Positions 27,754 to 37,532 of a stretch of DNA of 64,000 nucleotides are shown here, in pieces. The DNA comes from Candidatus Cloacimonadota bacterium (GTDB lineage Bacteria; Cloacimonadota; Cloacimonadia; Cloacimonadales; Cloacimonadaceae). The stretch spans positions 1 to 64,000 of the forward strand of contig JALOBT010000001.1 of assembly GCA_023228125.1 (NCBI GenBank), written 5' to 3'. The position numbers were made by a program, and so were the translations under genes. The notes under the pieces were generated by a model that ran no database searches, was not told the DNA's origin, and saw only the letters and a list, made by a program, of their open reading frames with translations. Position 1 is the stretch's first letter, and each line of letters opens with the position of its first letter.

Positions 27754-28953
27754 TCAAACAAATCGAGCAGTAATAAAAGTTTTCTTGAATTTTGTAATAG
27801 CTGTTTGGCATCTACATGCACCTACTTTCAGGCATATGTGCGCTATTAAACATACCTTACAGGGTTCTATTACTTCCTGGGTCAGAAATGACTTATAATG
27901 ATACATCTTGTCGTCCTCCCAGATGTCTATGAACCTTTTGTCTCTAACATTACCTATGAATCGATCAACTATATTTGTACATGGGTACACATAGCCATCA
28001 AAGTTTAATACACAAAATCGCTCAAATTCTCCCTTGGTACCGCAGCACTTGGTATAGCTTGGGTTATCAGAAAACATGATTGAACTTGTATCTTCTTCGA
28101 TAGAGAGATACTCAGTGATAAAACGCCCTAGAGAAAGTGTTACATTGGAGTTACGAGTAAGTTGCTCCAGTGTATTAATCATTTTGACAAGTTCATTTTT
28201 TGTCAGTGTAAGAGACTGCTCATGTGTCTTGGCATTTCCAACGAAATTGATGTAGTTAACATGCCACCTTACACTACGAGACAGACTTTTTAAAAAATTG
28301 CAGATATCCTCAATCTCACTGTAATTCATTCTTGATATGACTGTAGCAATATTTATATGGAACTTGGGATCATCATTTACAAAGTCAAGTTTATAAATGA
28401 GATTTATATTGTCTAACAAAGGCTTCCAAGTAGCGAACCCATTTCTGATTTTGTTGTGGGTTTCTTCTTTAACAGCATCAAGGCTTATACCAACTACTCT
28501 AAGTCCACAATCATATAGCCTTCGCAAGAGGTTTGGGGTTAATAAAACTCCATTACTGGCGAGAGTGACAAAGAGTTTGTTATCAGTAGCACTTCTTACA
28601 ACCTGAGCAAGGTTTGTGTGTAGAGTCGGCTCTCCACCTGTAATGCCAATCTGTAAAACTCCCATCTCATAAAACTGTCTAAAAAGGTCGTTAAAAATGT
28701 TAACAGGTAACTCTATGTTCTTGAGAACGGATGCATAATAACAGTGAGCACACTTCATGTTGCAGTAACCTGTGACATTTATAGAAACGCGCTCGAGTGG
28801 GATCTTGCCATCATAACAGATGTAATTATCTTTCATTGTTCGAAGTTTGCTTCTATCTTCCAGATTTTCAATATAATGTGCCAAACCTGTCAATGTGTCG
28901 TAAATGAAAAACTCATCTTTTTGAGAGTATTCGACAATCCTATACCGATTCAT
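27754..28953 (-). CDS. Radical SAM/SPASM-type peptide maturase
   Basis: 399-residue radical SAM protein with the cluster motif CNMKCAHC (C64, C68, C71) and GITGGEP for SAM contact. The C-terminal region is SPASM-like and Cys-rich, including CCGTKGEFERFC, YPCTN and CKVCLIAHICLKVGACRC, expected to hold auxiliary Fe-S clusters. The ~55-residue N-terminal extension could bind a leader peptide. It overlaps the preceding decayed radical SAM gene by 14 bases and sits directly upstream of the 49-residue peptide. Such enzymes install thioether, C-C or C-O crosslinks in RiPPs; the reaction here is not known. Confidence 0.88.
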   Translation of the reverse strand: MNRYRIVEYSQKDEFFIYDTLTGLAHYIENLEDRSKLRTMKDNYICYDGKIPLERVSINVTGYCNMKCAHCYYASVLKNIELPVNIFNDLFRQFYEMGVLQIGITGGEPTLHTNLAQVVRSATDNKLFVTLASNGVLLTPNLLRRLYDCGLRVVGISLDAVKEETHNKIRNGFATWKPLLDNINLIYKLDFVNDDPKFHINIATVISRMNYSEIEDICNFLKSLSRSVRWHVNYINFVGNAKTHEQSLTLTKNELVKMINTLEQLTRNSNVTLSLGRFITEYLSIEEDTSSIMFSDNPSYTKCCGTKGEFERFCVLNFDGYVYPCTNIVDRFIGNVRDKRFIDIWEDDKMYHYKSFLTQEVIEPCKVCLIAHICLKVGACRCQTAITKFKKTFITARFV

Positions 28954-30318
28954 TTATAACCTCTTTTATGACGAAAGATTCAAAGTCATCATATATTCCA
29001 TGTTTATAGAGACTACATATAGTATCATCAATATCCAGATATCCCTTACCATTCAGGAGAGCCTTTCCTCTGCATCCTGTACCACACATCGGTAAGTACT
29101 TACACTCATTACAGTCATCTATCGATAGGTCACTGATCTTTAACTCTTTAAACTTTCTCATTTTGGGTGAATTCCAGATTTGTGCCAGAGAATCACTATG
29201 TATAGACCCGCAAACATAATGCGGATAAGTCAAACCACATGGAGTAACAGAACCATCAGGGAAAATTACACAGACGTTCTTATAATACTCACAGCAAAGT
29301 GAGTCTTTCGTGTAGTGAATATCCTTAATTAGGTACGTCTGGCCAAATAGATGTCTGAACAAATGGCCGTATTCCATCTCGCATGGCTTCCCATCTTTGA
29401 CCCACATCCGTATCAGCTCTTTTATCCCACTAATTTCTTCTTCCATGCTGATTCGATATTGACTTCTGTTCGATACCCAGTTTCCAAGATTGAACCCATT
29501 GCTAATACGTAGTCTTTTAAAACTATGGTACTTCTTCATAAATGTATATATATCCAGAAGCTGATGGAGATTGCTTTTGTTAAGTAGGACGTTTATGAAC
29601 AGCTTAGCGTCAAACCCTTCCAAAATATCCAAGCCACTGCATAAATCATGAAATGCATTTGTCTTTCCTCTGAAACCATCGTATGCTTGATACAATCCAT
29701 CAACGCTAACGTAGAAAGTCAGATCGAAAGCTTCGATCAACTGGTTTACTACCCCACGAGTATTTTCTAGCAGATTCGCATTGGTGAAGATGTTCTCTAT
29801 TCTCATTCCATATTTTAAGCATTTTTCTATAAGAAACTCAATAGTTACAGGATACAAGAATGGCTCTCCTCCAGTCAAAGACAGGTTTAAAACGTTCATC
29901 TGATAGGCTTCTTCTAATATAGCCCCCAACTCCTCTATCGAAAAGTGCTTATTGACATGTCACCCACATAACAATGTTTGCAATGTAAATTGCATTTTGA
30001 TGTGATATGAATCGTAAGTCTCTTGATCAACTCACCTGTACAAACAGGGGAAACAAAACCTGTTCTTTTACCCTCGGAATACTTTAGAATGTTAAGCTGG
30101 AACAAACGTTCAGCCTTTTCTTTTATCGCATCTTTACAGTCGTATTCAGAAACCAACTCTTCTAAAGTTTAAGTTCCGTCGCACATAGCAAGAAATCGAT
30201 AGAGTAACTCAGAAACAGTATATGTTACTCCAGAATAGTTATTGAAGAGCATTTTACGCTCATTACAGTTCTTAAGATACCATCTGTCTGATAGAGCAAC
30301 TTTCATCTCGTTCTGCAT
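28940..30318 (-). pseudogene. Radical SAM peptide maturase with N-terminal PqqD-like segment, decayed
   Basis: One ~460-codon gene now split in three. From ATG 30318 a PqqD-like N-terminal segment (NYSGVTYTVSELLYRFLAMCDGT) runs to an in-frame TAA at 30169. The same frame resumes with TLEELVSEYDC and the cluster motif CNLHCKHCYVGD, then shifts frame near 29945. The remainder (to 28940) carries LTGGEP and SPASM cysteines (CCEYYKNVCV, CNECKYLPMCGTGCRG). Two independent lesions suggest real decay, though indel error in one cannot be excluded. The intact enzyme probably worked with the neighbouring maturase on the 49-residue peptide. Confidence 0.75.
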
Positions 30319-30354
30319 AAATCCTTCTTTTATAATGGTATAAACAATTAAGTG

Positions 30355-31895
30355 ACGTCCCAAATGTTGGTGTAAATTCCAACTCATAATTTGACGCCTA
30401 TTTGAGAACATTTTAGGTTCTCGCTTCTTGCAATTTATCTAAGGCCATATGACCTGTTACAATATTTTTCATCTCTGCCTTTTCTGTCAAGCTTTTTTTT
30501 TGCAGCTACCGTTTTGCGACGGATTACAGCCATGTGGAGCCCGCGGAACAGGGCTGCAATCCATTGCGAGCAAGTGCGCTACCTGCCTCTGACTTGCTAG
30601 CTTATCTTTGATTGTTTCTATTGGATTACTAAGGTATATCCTGCCAGTTGTTCAGTCATCCGAATACCCTTGCAGTATGGCTCCCATTAGCCGTGTGAAA
30701 CTCTTCTTACTCCGGAAAAATGAGAATGCATTTTTCCCTGCGACGCAATTCCTCATTGAGACGTTCAATAGGATTAGTGCTTTTTATTTTGCTCCAATGC
30801 GAGGGCGGAAAGTCCAGATATATCACAATATCATGGTAAGTGCTATCAAGCCAGTCCAGAAGCTCTTCTCTGCCCTTGGCTGAAACCTCTCTGGTAAGAT
30901 CACCCCAAGCCGCATCAAACATGTTTTTGGTACCAGAGTTAACCAAGTTCTTAAGAAGGGGTAAGAACCAGAGTAAATCAGTCTTCGAAACCTTGCTGCT
31001 AGCATTACGCATCCAATGGACTATGCAGCGTTGCCGCAATTGACCAGGGAAACATTCGTGAAGTGCTTTTATCAAGCCATCGTGCTCGTCACTAATCCAG
31101 AGTTCGCAACGCTCAAGTCCACGCGTTTTCAGGCTTTGCAGGAAACTTTTCCAATTGTGATAGCTCTCACTGTTCCCAAGTTCCATGCCCAGTACATCTC
31201 TGTACCCATCTTCCTTGAGCGCAATAGCTATCAATACCGCTGTGGAAACAACCCCACGCTCTGTTCTGACCTTGGTATATATGGCATCAATCCACACGTA
31301 GGCATAACGCTGGTCAAGCTCTCGGTTTCTCCATGTCTGTACTTCTTCATCTATCTGTGAGGCGCACCGGCTAACGGGACTGCGATTAATGTTGACTAAA
31401 CCCATATCTGCAAACAACTTATTCATTTTGCGGGTGGAAACACCATTGAAATAAGCCCCTGTGATTATGCTGATCATAGCTCTGTCTATCCTCTGATAAT
31501 GCTCTAAAACTGAAGGATAAAAGCTTCCTTTGCGGAGCTTGGGTATCTTTACTGATACTGGGCCTATAGCCGTTGATAGAGGCTCTTTACGTTGCCTATA
31601 ACCATTACGATAGTTATCTCTATTCTCGCTGCGTTCATAAGGTTCGGCTCCAAGCTGATCACTAAGCTCTGCTTCTATGAACCTTTGTATGCCATATTCA
31701 AGCACTTTTATGAAATCCCCCGGAATCGCTTCATGAATTACCTTGACTAATTCATCCCCTTCTTTTTTCTTTCTCTTAGGTTGAGTCATGTTCTTCTCCT
31801 TGTCTTTTGTTAAATACCATTTAAAACAATGAGTTGATTTGGCTCAAACTTTTTCTTCATTTGGCTTACCTAATTTACACCAACCTTTGAGACGT
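30355..31895 (-). mobile_element. IS256-family insertion sequence, copy 2 (degraded)
   Basis: Same layout and ends as the element at 24482-26024: ACGTCCCAAATGTTGG at the left, TTTGAGACGT at the right, and a GAGAAC/GTTCTC hairpin near 30410-30420. Overall only about 85-90% similar by eye, so the two are not a recent duplication. Flanks (AATTAAGTG left, TACCAACTT right) show no target duplication. The right edge lies 241 bases upstream of secA; that gap holds no gene I can support. Confidence 0.85.
30507..31789 (-). pseudogene. IS256-family transposase, inactivated
   Basis: The first 360 codons are intact and include the equivalents of all three acidic catalytic residues. A one-base insertion near 30716-30720 then gives a stop after ...CILIFPE. 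Further on, the Trp of the DDW segment is replaced by a TGA codon in the aligned frame. The C-terminal ~65 residues are therefore lost, and this copy is probably not active by itself. Confidence 0.8.
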
Positions 31896-32136
31896 TACCA
31901 ACTTCGGTGATACTCCCTTGCTATTTTCAGTGAGACTTTATAGTGATACAGCTCATCATATACTTGAGATCTCGTTTTAGGGTGTGCGTACTTCGGCCTG
32001 ATGCGATGCGAGAAAAACCCAATCCCGCACGTTTTGATTGACACAATATCCCCCTTGGTTTTTTGTGACAGATAGGGAAGTATAGGGTGCCCTGTGATTT
32101 CCCCGACAAGCTTTTGGGCACCACGAAGGAAGTAAA

Positions 32137-35100
32137 ATGCTCGAGAAGATTTTAAGAAAATTATTCGGAGATAAATCAAGCCTGGACCTCAAGCGTTATC
32201 AACCGCTTGTGGGCGAAATTAATAATATTTATGAAGATCTGGCTCAATATGAAGATCAACAATTACGTGATCGCGTCAATGAAATTAAAACAGAAATAGC
32301 AGTTACCTTAAAACCAAAACGGGATGAATTGGAAGAACTGCAACATAATTTTCGCAGTAGCTCTGAAGACAGTGAACGCAGCCGCATCGACAATCAGATC
32401 GATAGCGTAAGGAAAGAGCTCAAGGCCATGAACAAGGATACCCTGGATGAATATCTACCGGAAGTCTTTGCCATCGTGAAGGATACCTGCCGCAGGATGC
32501 TGGGTCAGGAATTCATGGTAAAGGGGCATCCCACCCCCTGGCACATGGTGCCTTTTGACGTCCAACTTATTGGTGGCATGGTCTTGCACGACGGTAAAAT
32601 TGCTGAAATGGCCACCGGTGAAGGTAAGACTTTGGTTGCCACTTTGCCGCTCTTTCTCAATGCTCTGCTGCAGCGTGGTGCGCACTTGGTAACCGTAAAT
32701 GACTACCTGGCCAGCCGTGATGCTGATTGGATGAGCCCCATCTTTAATTTCCACGATATGAGGGTAGGTTGCATCACTACAGGCATGGATTTTGAAAGCC
32801 GGAAAGATGCCTATGAAGCGGATGTGACCTATGGTATGAACAGCGAATTTGGCTTTGACTATCTGCGTGATAATATGGCGGTGAGCCCCAAGCAATTGGT
32901 ACAGAGGGACTTTTACTTTGCCATAGTGGACGAAGTGGACTCCATCCTGATCGATGAAGCCAGAACTCCACTCATCATCAGCGGGCCTATCGCTCAGGAC
33001 AAGAATTTCTATCACGAACTCAGGCCGGCTATCGCTGCGGTGGTGCAGGCGCAAAACGCTTTGATTGCCCGTTTTATTTCTGAGATCAAAGACGATTTGA
33101 AAGAAGACAACCCCAATTCTTCCCAAAACAGACTGGCCAAAAACCTGCTTTTAGTGAAACGCGGAGCTCCCAAAAACAAGGCTTTTACCAAACTGATGCA
33201 GGAAGCGCGGCTCAAACGCCTGGTTCAGGATACTGAAGGCATATACCTCAGAGACAAGATCATGCACGAGCTGGATGATGAGCTTTTTTATGTAACCGAA
33301 GAGCGGCACAACAGCGTGGACCTCTGCGATAAAGGCCGTGACATGCTCTCTCGCAAAGAGTCTGATCTTTTTATAGTTCAAACTATGGATGATATCCTGG
33401 CCGAAGTGGATGAGAACGAAAGCCTCAGCGAAGAAGCGAAGGCGCGTGAAAAAGAGCTGGCCATGGGCCGCTTTATGGATAAGAGCGAGAAGCTGCACAA
33501 TATCAATCAATTGCTCAAGGCTTTCACCCTCTTTGAAAACGATCAGGAATATGTGGTGATCGACAATCATGTGATCATCGTGGACGAATTTACCGGACGT
33601 CAGATGCCAGGCAGACGCTTCTCAGATGGGCTGCATCAGGCCCTGGAAGCCAAGGAAAATGTGGCTATCGAGGCTGGAACTCAGACCTTTGCCACCATCA
33701 CTCTGCAAAACTACTTCCGCATGTTTGAAAAGCTGGCTGGTATGACTGGAACCGCGGTGACCGAAGAAAGCGAATTTATGGAGATTTACAAGCTCCCTGT
33801 GATCGCTATTCCCACCAATGTGCCTATCACCCGCATCGTCCATGATGATGAGATTTACCTTAGTAAAAACGAGAAATATCAGGCCATCATCGATGAGATA
33901 ATCTATTGGAACAAACTGAAGAAGCCGGTCTTGGTAGGCACAGTGAGCGTGGAAGTATCTGAGATTATCTCTCGCCTTTTGCGCCGGCATGGTGTGGCGC
34001 ACAACGTTTTAAACGCCCGTCAGCATGAAAGGGAAGCCGATATCATCACCAATGCGGGCTCTCCCGGAGCGGTGACCATCGCCACAAACATGGCGGGACG
34101 CGGCACCGATATCAAGCTGGGACAAGGCGTGGTAATGAATTCCACCGAGCATTACCGGGGCCTTACCAAAGCCCGCACCGAGGAACATTATTATGGCTTG
34201 CCCTTGGACGGCTTGCATGTGATCGGTAGTGAACGGCATGAGAGCCGACGGATAGACCGTCAGCTCAGAGGCCGGGCCGGACGTCAGGGAGATCCTGGCA
34301 CCTCCCGCTTTTTCCTGTCTTTGGAAGACGACCTGATGCGGCTGTTTGGCTCGGACCGCATGGCTCCTTTGATGCAAAAGATCGGGCTAAAGCCTGGTGA
34401 AGCCATCCGCCATCCCATGATGACCAAAGCGGTGGAAAAAGCGCAAAGCAGAGTGGAAGAGCATAACTTTGAGATTCGTAGAAACCTGATCAAATACGAT
34501 GAGGTGATGAATCAGCAGCGCGAGGTGATCTACAGCTACCGGCGTAGTGTGCTCAAGGGTTATGATCTTAGAGCCGAAATTCAGGAAATGGTCACTGAAA
34601 CCATTGAACGTGTGGTGGATACTGCCACCGCTGGTTCAAAATATCCCGAGGAATGGGATTTGCAACAGATTTGCACCTATTTCAAAACTTTGAATATCAA
34701 GATTAGCGTTGAGGATCTGGAAAGCGATCATCTGAATAGAGACCTCCTGGACAATACCTTGCTGGAAATCGCTCATGCTGCTTACCTTCACCGTGAAGAG
34801 CGCTTGGGCGAAGAAATGCTGCGCGATATCGAACGCCGCTCTCTGCTGGAAGTGGTGGATGATGAATGGCGCGACCATCTGCATGAAATGGATCTGCTCA
34901 AGGAGGGTGTTTATCTGCGTTCCTACGCCAATAAAGACCCCTTGATCGAATATAAAAAAGAAAGCTATGGCCTTTTTGAAGGTCTGATCTCAAGGATTCA
35001 GGAGAATGTGACCAAACGGGTCTTTACCACCTACATCCTGAGCAGAGCACAGATGCAAGATATGCAGGATATGCTCAAAGGCGCCAATATGACGCATGAA

Positions 35101-35298
35101 GAGCTGGATACCTTCGTATCCGCACAGTCACCAGAATACCAGAGCTCAGCCTCTGCACCCCCGCAATTTAGCGGAAACGAAATAAAACCCCGCCCCATCC
35201 AGGTGGCAGAAAAGATCGGCAGAAACGATCCCTGTCCCTGTGGTAGCGGGAAAAAATACAAGAAATGCTGCGGCAGAAATGAAAACGAGGATGTTTAA
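32137..35298 (+). CDS. secA: Protein translocase ATPase SecA
   Basis: Motor of the Sec preprotein pathway, acting at the inner membrane with SecYEG. NBD1 P-loop GEGKT at 161-165, DEAD-type VDEVDSILIDEARTPL, preprotein-binding region, NBD2 (TNMAGRGTDIKLG, QLRGRAGRQGDPG), and a C-terminal zinc motif CPCGSGKKYKKCC that binds SecB/ribosome. At 1053 residues it is longer than the ~900 of E. coli, with an extra coiled-coil N-terminal segment (~60-100) and an insertion around 280-350, as in Bacteroidota-type SecA. GGAAG precedes the ATG; topA follows after 3 bases. Confidence 0.97.
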   Translation: MLEKILRKLFGDKSSLDLKRYQPLVGEINNIYEDLAQYEDQQLRDRVNEIKTEIAVTLKPKRDELEELQHNFRSSSEDSERSRIDNQIDSVRKELKAMNKDTLDEYLPEVFAIVKDTCRRMLGQEFMVKGHPTPWHMVPFDVQLIGGMVLHDGKIAEMATGEGKTLVATLPLFLNALLQRGAHLVTVNDYLASRDADWMSPIFNFHDMRVGCITTGMDFESRKDAYEADVTYGMNSEFGFDYLRDNMAVSPKQLVQRDFYFAIVDEVDSILIDEARTPLIISGPIAQDKNFYHELRPAIAAVVQAQNALIARFISEIKDDLKEDNPNSSQNRLAKNLLLVKRGAPKNKAFTKLMQEARLKRLVQDTEGIYLRDKIMHELDDELFYVTEERHNSVDLCDKGRDMLSRKESDLFIVQTMDDILAEVDENESLSEEAKAREKELAMGRFMDKSEKLHNINQLLKAFTLFENDQEYVVIDNHVIIVDEFTGRQMPGRRFSDGLHQALEAKENVAIEAGTQTFATITLQNYFRMFEKLAGMTGTAVTEESEFMEIYKLPVIAIPTNVPITRIVHDDEIYLSKNEKYQAIIDEIIYWNKLKKPVLVGTVSVEVSEIISRLLRRHGVAHNVLNARQHEREADIITNAGSPGAVTIATNMAGRGTDIKLGQGVVMNSTEHYRGLTKARTEEHYYGLPLDGLHVIGSERHESRRIDRQLRGRAGRQGDPGTSRFFLSLEDDLMRLFGSDRMAPLMQKIGLKPGEAIRHPMMTKAVEKAQSRVEEHNFEIRRNLIKYDEVMNQQREVIYSYRRSVLKGYDLRAEIQEMVTETIERVVDTATAGSKYPEEWDLQQICTYFKTLNIKISVEDLESDHLNRDLLDNTLLEIAHAAYLHREERLGEEMLRDIERRSLLEVVDDEWRDHLHEMDLLKEGVYLRSYANKDPLIEYKKESYGLFEGLISRIQENVTKRVFTTYILSRAQMQDMQDMLKGANMTHEELDTFVSAQSPEYQSSASAPPQFSGNEIKPRPIQVAEKIGRNDPCPCGSGKKYKKCCGRNENEDV

Positions 35299-35301
35299 GA
35301 T

Positions 35302-37524
35302 ATGGCAAAAGGCCTGATTATCGTAGAATCACCAGCGAAAGCTAATACCATCAGTAAATTCCTGAAGAACAAGTTTAGTGTGAAAGCTTCTATGGGGCAT
35401 ATTCGCGATCTACCCGCCCACGATCTGGGGGTGGATGTAGATAAAGACTTTGCTCCGACCTATGTTACCGACAAAAAGAAAGCCAAGATTATCAGCGAGC
35501 TCAAAGAAGCCGCAAAAAACTCCGATGCCATCTACCTGGCCAGCGACCATGATCGCGAAGGAGAAGCCATTGCCTGGCATCTAAGCAAGGTTTTGGAAAA
35601 AGAGATCAAAGATAAGCCGCTGTACCGCATTGTGTTTAATGAAATCACTTCAAAGGCAATCAATTCCGCCATCACAGAGCCCGGTCAGATCGATATGTCC
35701 AAGGTGGACGCCCAGCAGGCGCGTAGAATCTTGGACCGGGTGGTGGGCTACAGCATCTCGCCGCTTTTGTGGAAGGTGATTGCCAAAGATCTGTCCGCAG
35801 GACGCGTGCAATCTGTGGCACTCAGGCTGATCTGTGAACGTGAAGCCGAGATACTGGCCTTTATACCCAAAGAGTTTTGGAGGATTGAGGCGGATTTTTG
35901 GCGTGATGATCTGCCCAAATTCAAAGCCAGCTTTGAGAAGTATCAAGGCAAAAAGCTTGAGATCAAGAACGACGAAGAGGCCACAAAGCTGACTACAGAG
36001 CTCAAAAATCAAACTGCTACCCTCTCTGAAATCAAACGCAACACCCGCAGTGTGGAGCCACCAGCTCCCTTTATTACCAGCACTTTGCAGCAGGAAGCTT
36101 CCAAGATCATGTCTTTTCAGGCTCAACGCACCATGAGAATAGCCCAGCAGCTTTATGAGGGGATCGATATCGGAGGAGAAAGCGCAGGGTTAATCACCTA
36201 TATGCGTACCGATAGCATCAGAACCTCTCCAGAAGCCAATGAAACCGCGAAGAAGCTGATCTCAGAACGCTTTGGTGCAGACTATGTAAACCCAAGCACG
36301 AGAATGTATAAGAATAAGCAAAGCGCACAGGATGCGCATGAAGCCATTCGGCCTACAGATCCTTTCCGCACTCCTGAGAGCCTCAGCCCCTATCTTTCCC
36401 GCGAACAGCTCAGGCTTTATACTCTGATCTGGCAACGCTTTATCGCCACTCAGATGAAAGCTGTGAAGGTTTTGGCGACCACTGCCAAGATCGCCGTGGG
36501 TGAAGCTGAATTTTCCGCCAGCGGCAATCAGATCAGCTTTGATGGCTTTCTTAAATGCTACAATTATGTGAATATCCCTCTGGGCGAGAAGATTCATAAA
36601 GATTATGGTAAAAGCGATGAGCTCATGCACGACGCTTTGCGCAAGTCTCAGCATTTTACTTCTCCACCTTCCCGCTTCACGGAAGCATCACTGATCAAAG
36701 AACTGGAAGCAAAAGGGATAGGACGTCCTTCTACCTATGCAGCCATCCTGGGCACGATCCGCACTCGCAAGTATGTGGTTCTGGAAAAGAAGAGCTTTTC
36801 CCCCACACCTTTGGGCAACGACGTAAACGGCTTTTTGGTGGATAAATTTGACAGCCTGTTCAATGTGAAATTCACCGCCGAAATGGAAGATAAACTGGAT
36901 GAAGTAGAATATGGTAAAGTAACCTGGCACAAGCTGGTAAAGGACTATTACGATGACATGAAAGCCTTGATCGCCAAGGTGGACGTCAAAAAGGAAAAAG
37001 AGGCCATGATCCAGGAAACAGGGATCCCTTGCGATCTCTGTGGCAAAGGTGAAATGGTGGTCAAACGCGGACGCTCCGGTGAATTCCTTTCCTGTAATCT
37101 CTATCCCGAATGCAAAAACAGCAAAAGCTTCAAGCGGGATGCCGAAGGCAAGATTCAGATTCTGGTTCCAGAGGTTCTGCAGGAGAAGTGTCCCAAGTGT
37201 GGCAATCCTTTGGTGGAGCGCACGGGGAAATACGGTGCCTTCATTGCCTGCTCCACCTATCCAACGTGTAAGTTCTCGCGTCCCAAGACCTTGGGCATAG
37301 CTTGTCCAGAGTGCGGCTCTGGGGAAGTAACAGCCCGCCGCAGCAAAAAAGGCAGTCCTTTCTATGCCTGCAACCGCTATCCTGAGTGCAAATGGATCTC
37401 AAATTACAAACCGGTGCCTCAGGTCTGTCCAAATTGCTCAAATCCATATATGGAAGAGCGTTACACCAAAGATAAAGGCAACTTCTTGCAATGCCCGAAG
37501 TGCAAACACGTGATAGAGACATAG
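35302..37524 (+). CDS. topA: DNA topoisomerase I
   Basis: Type IA topoisomerase relaxing negative supercoils. Toprim domain LIIVESPAKA (6-15) with acidic SDHDREGEAIAWH (81-93); active-site Tyr300 in GLITYMRTDS; AQDAHEAIRPTDP. The C-terminus holds four Cys4 zinc-ribbon modules beginning near CDLCGKGEMV, CPKCGNPLVERTGKYGAF, CPECGSGEV and CPNCSNPYMEE. 740 residues. Three bases from secA and nine from the next gene, implying one transcript. Confidence 0.96.
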   Translation: MAKGLIIVESPAKANTISKFLKNKFSVKASMGHIRDLPAHDLGVDVDKDFAPTYVTDKKKAKIISELKEAAKNSDAIYLASDHDREGEAIAWHLSKVLEKEIKDKPLYRIVFNEITSKAINSAITEPGQIDMSKVDAQQARRILDRVVGYSISPLLWKVIAKDLSAGRVQSVALRLICEREAEILAFIPKEFWRIEADFWRDDLPKFKASFEKYQGKKLEIKNDEEATKLTTELKNQTATLSEIKRNTRSVEPPAPFITSTLQQEASKIMSFQAQRTMRIAQQLYEGIDIGGESAGLITYMRTDSIRTSPEANETAKKLISERFGADYVNPSTRMYKNKQSAQDAHEAIRPTDPFRTPESLSPYLSREQLRLYTLIWQRFIATQMKAVKVLATTAKIAVGEAEFSASGNQISFDGFLKCYNYVNIPLGEKIHKDYGKSDELMHDALRKSQHFTSPPSRFTEASLIKELEAKGIGRPSTYAAILGTIRTRKYVVLEKKSFSPTPLGNDVNGFLVDKFDSLFNVKFTAEMEDKLDEVEYGKVTWHKLVKDYYDDMKALIAKVDVKKEKEAMIQETGIPCDLCGKGEMVVKRGRSGEFLSCNLYPECKNSKSFKRDAEGKIQILVPEVLQEKCPKCGNPLVERTGKYGAFIACSTYPTCKFSRPKTLGIACPECGSGEVTARRSKKGSPFYACNRYPECKWISNYKPVPQVCPNCSNPYMEERYTKDKGNFLQCPKCKHVIET

Positions 37525-37532
37525 AGTAGATC

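Noticed and set aside
30169..30411. 80-codon frame starting within the IS2 end
   Set aside because: Its first ~30 codons are IS terminal repeat and flank; the real gene start is ATG 30318, and the frame is the first piece of the decayed maturase.
24482..31895. Composite transposon carrying the RiPP-like locus
   Set aside because: The two IS copies are only moderately similar, one transposase is inactive, both island-end genes are damaged, and no matching target duplications are visible. I treat it as an IS-bounded island only.
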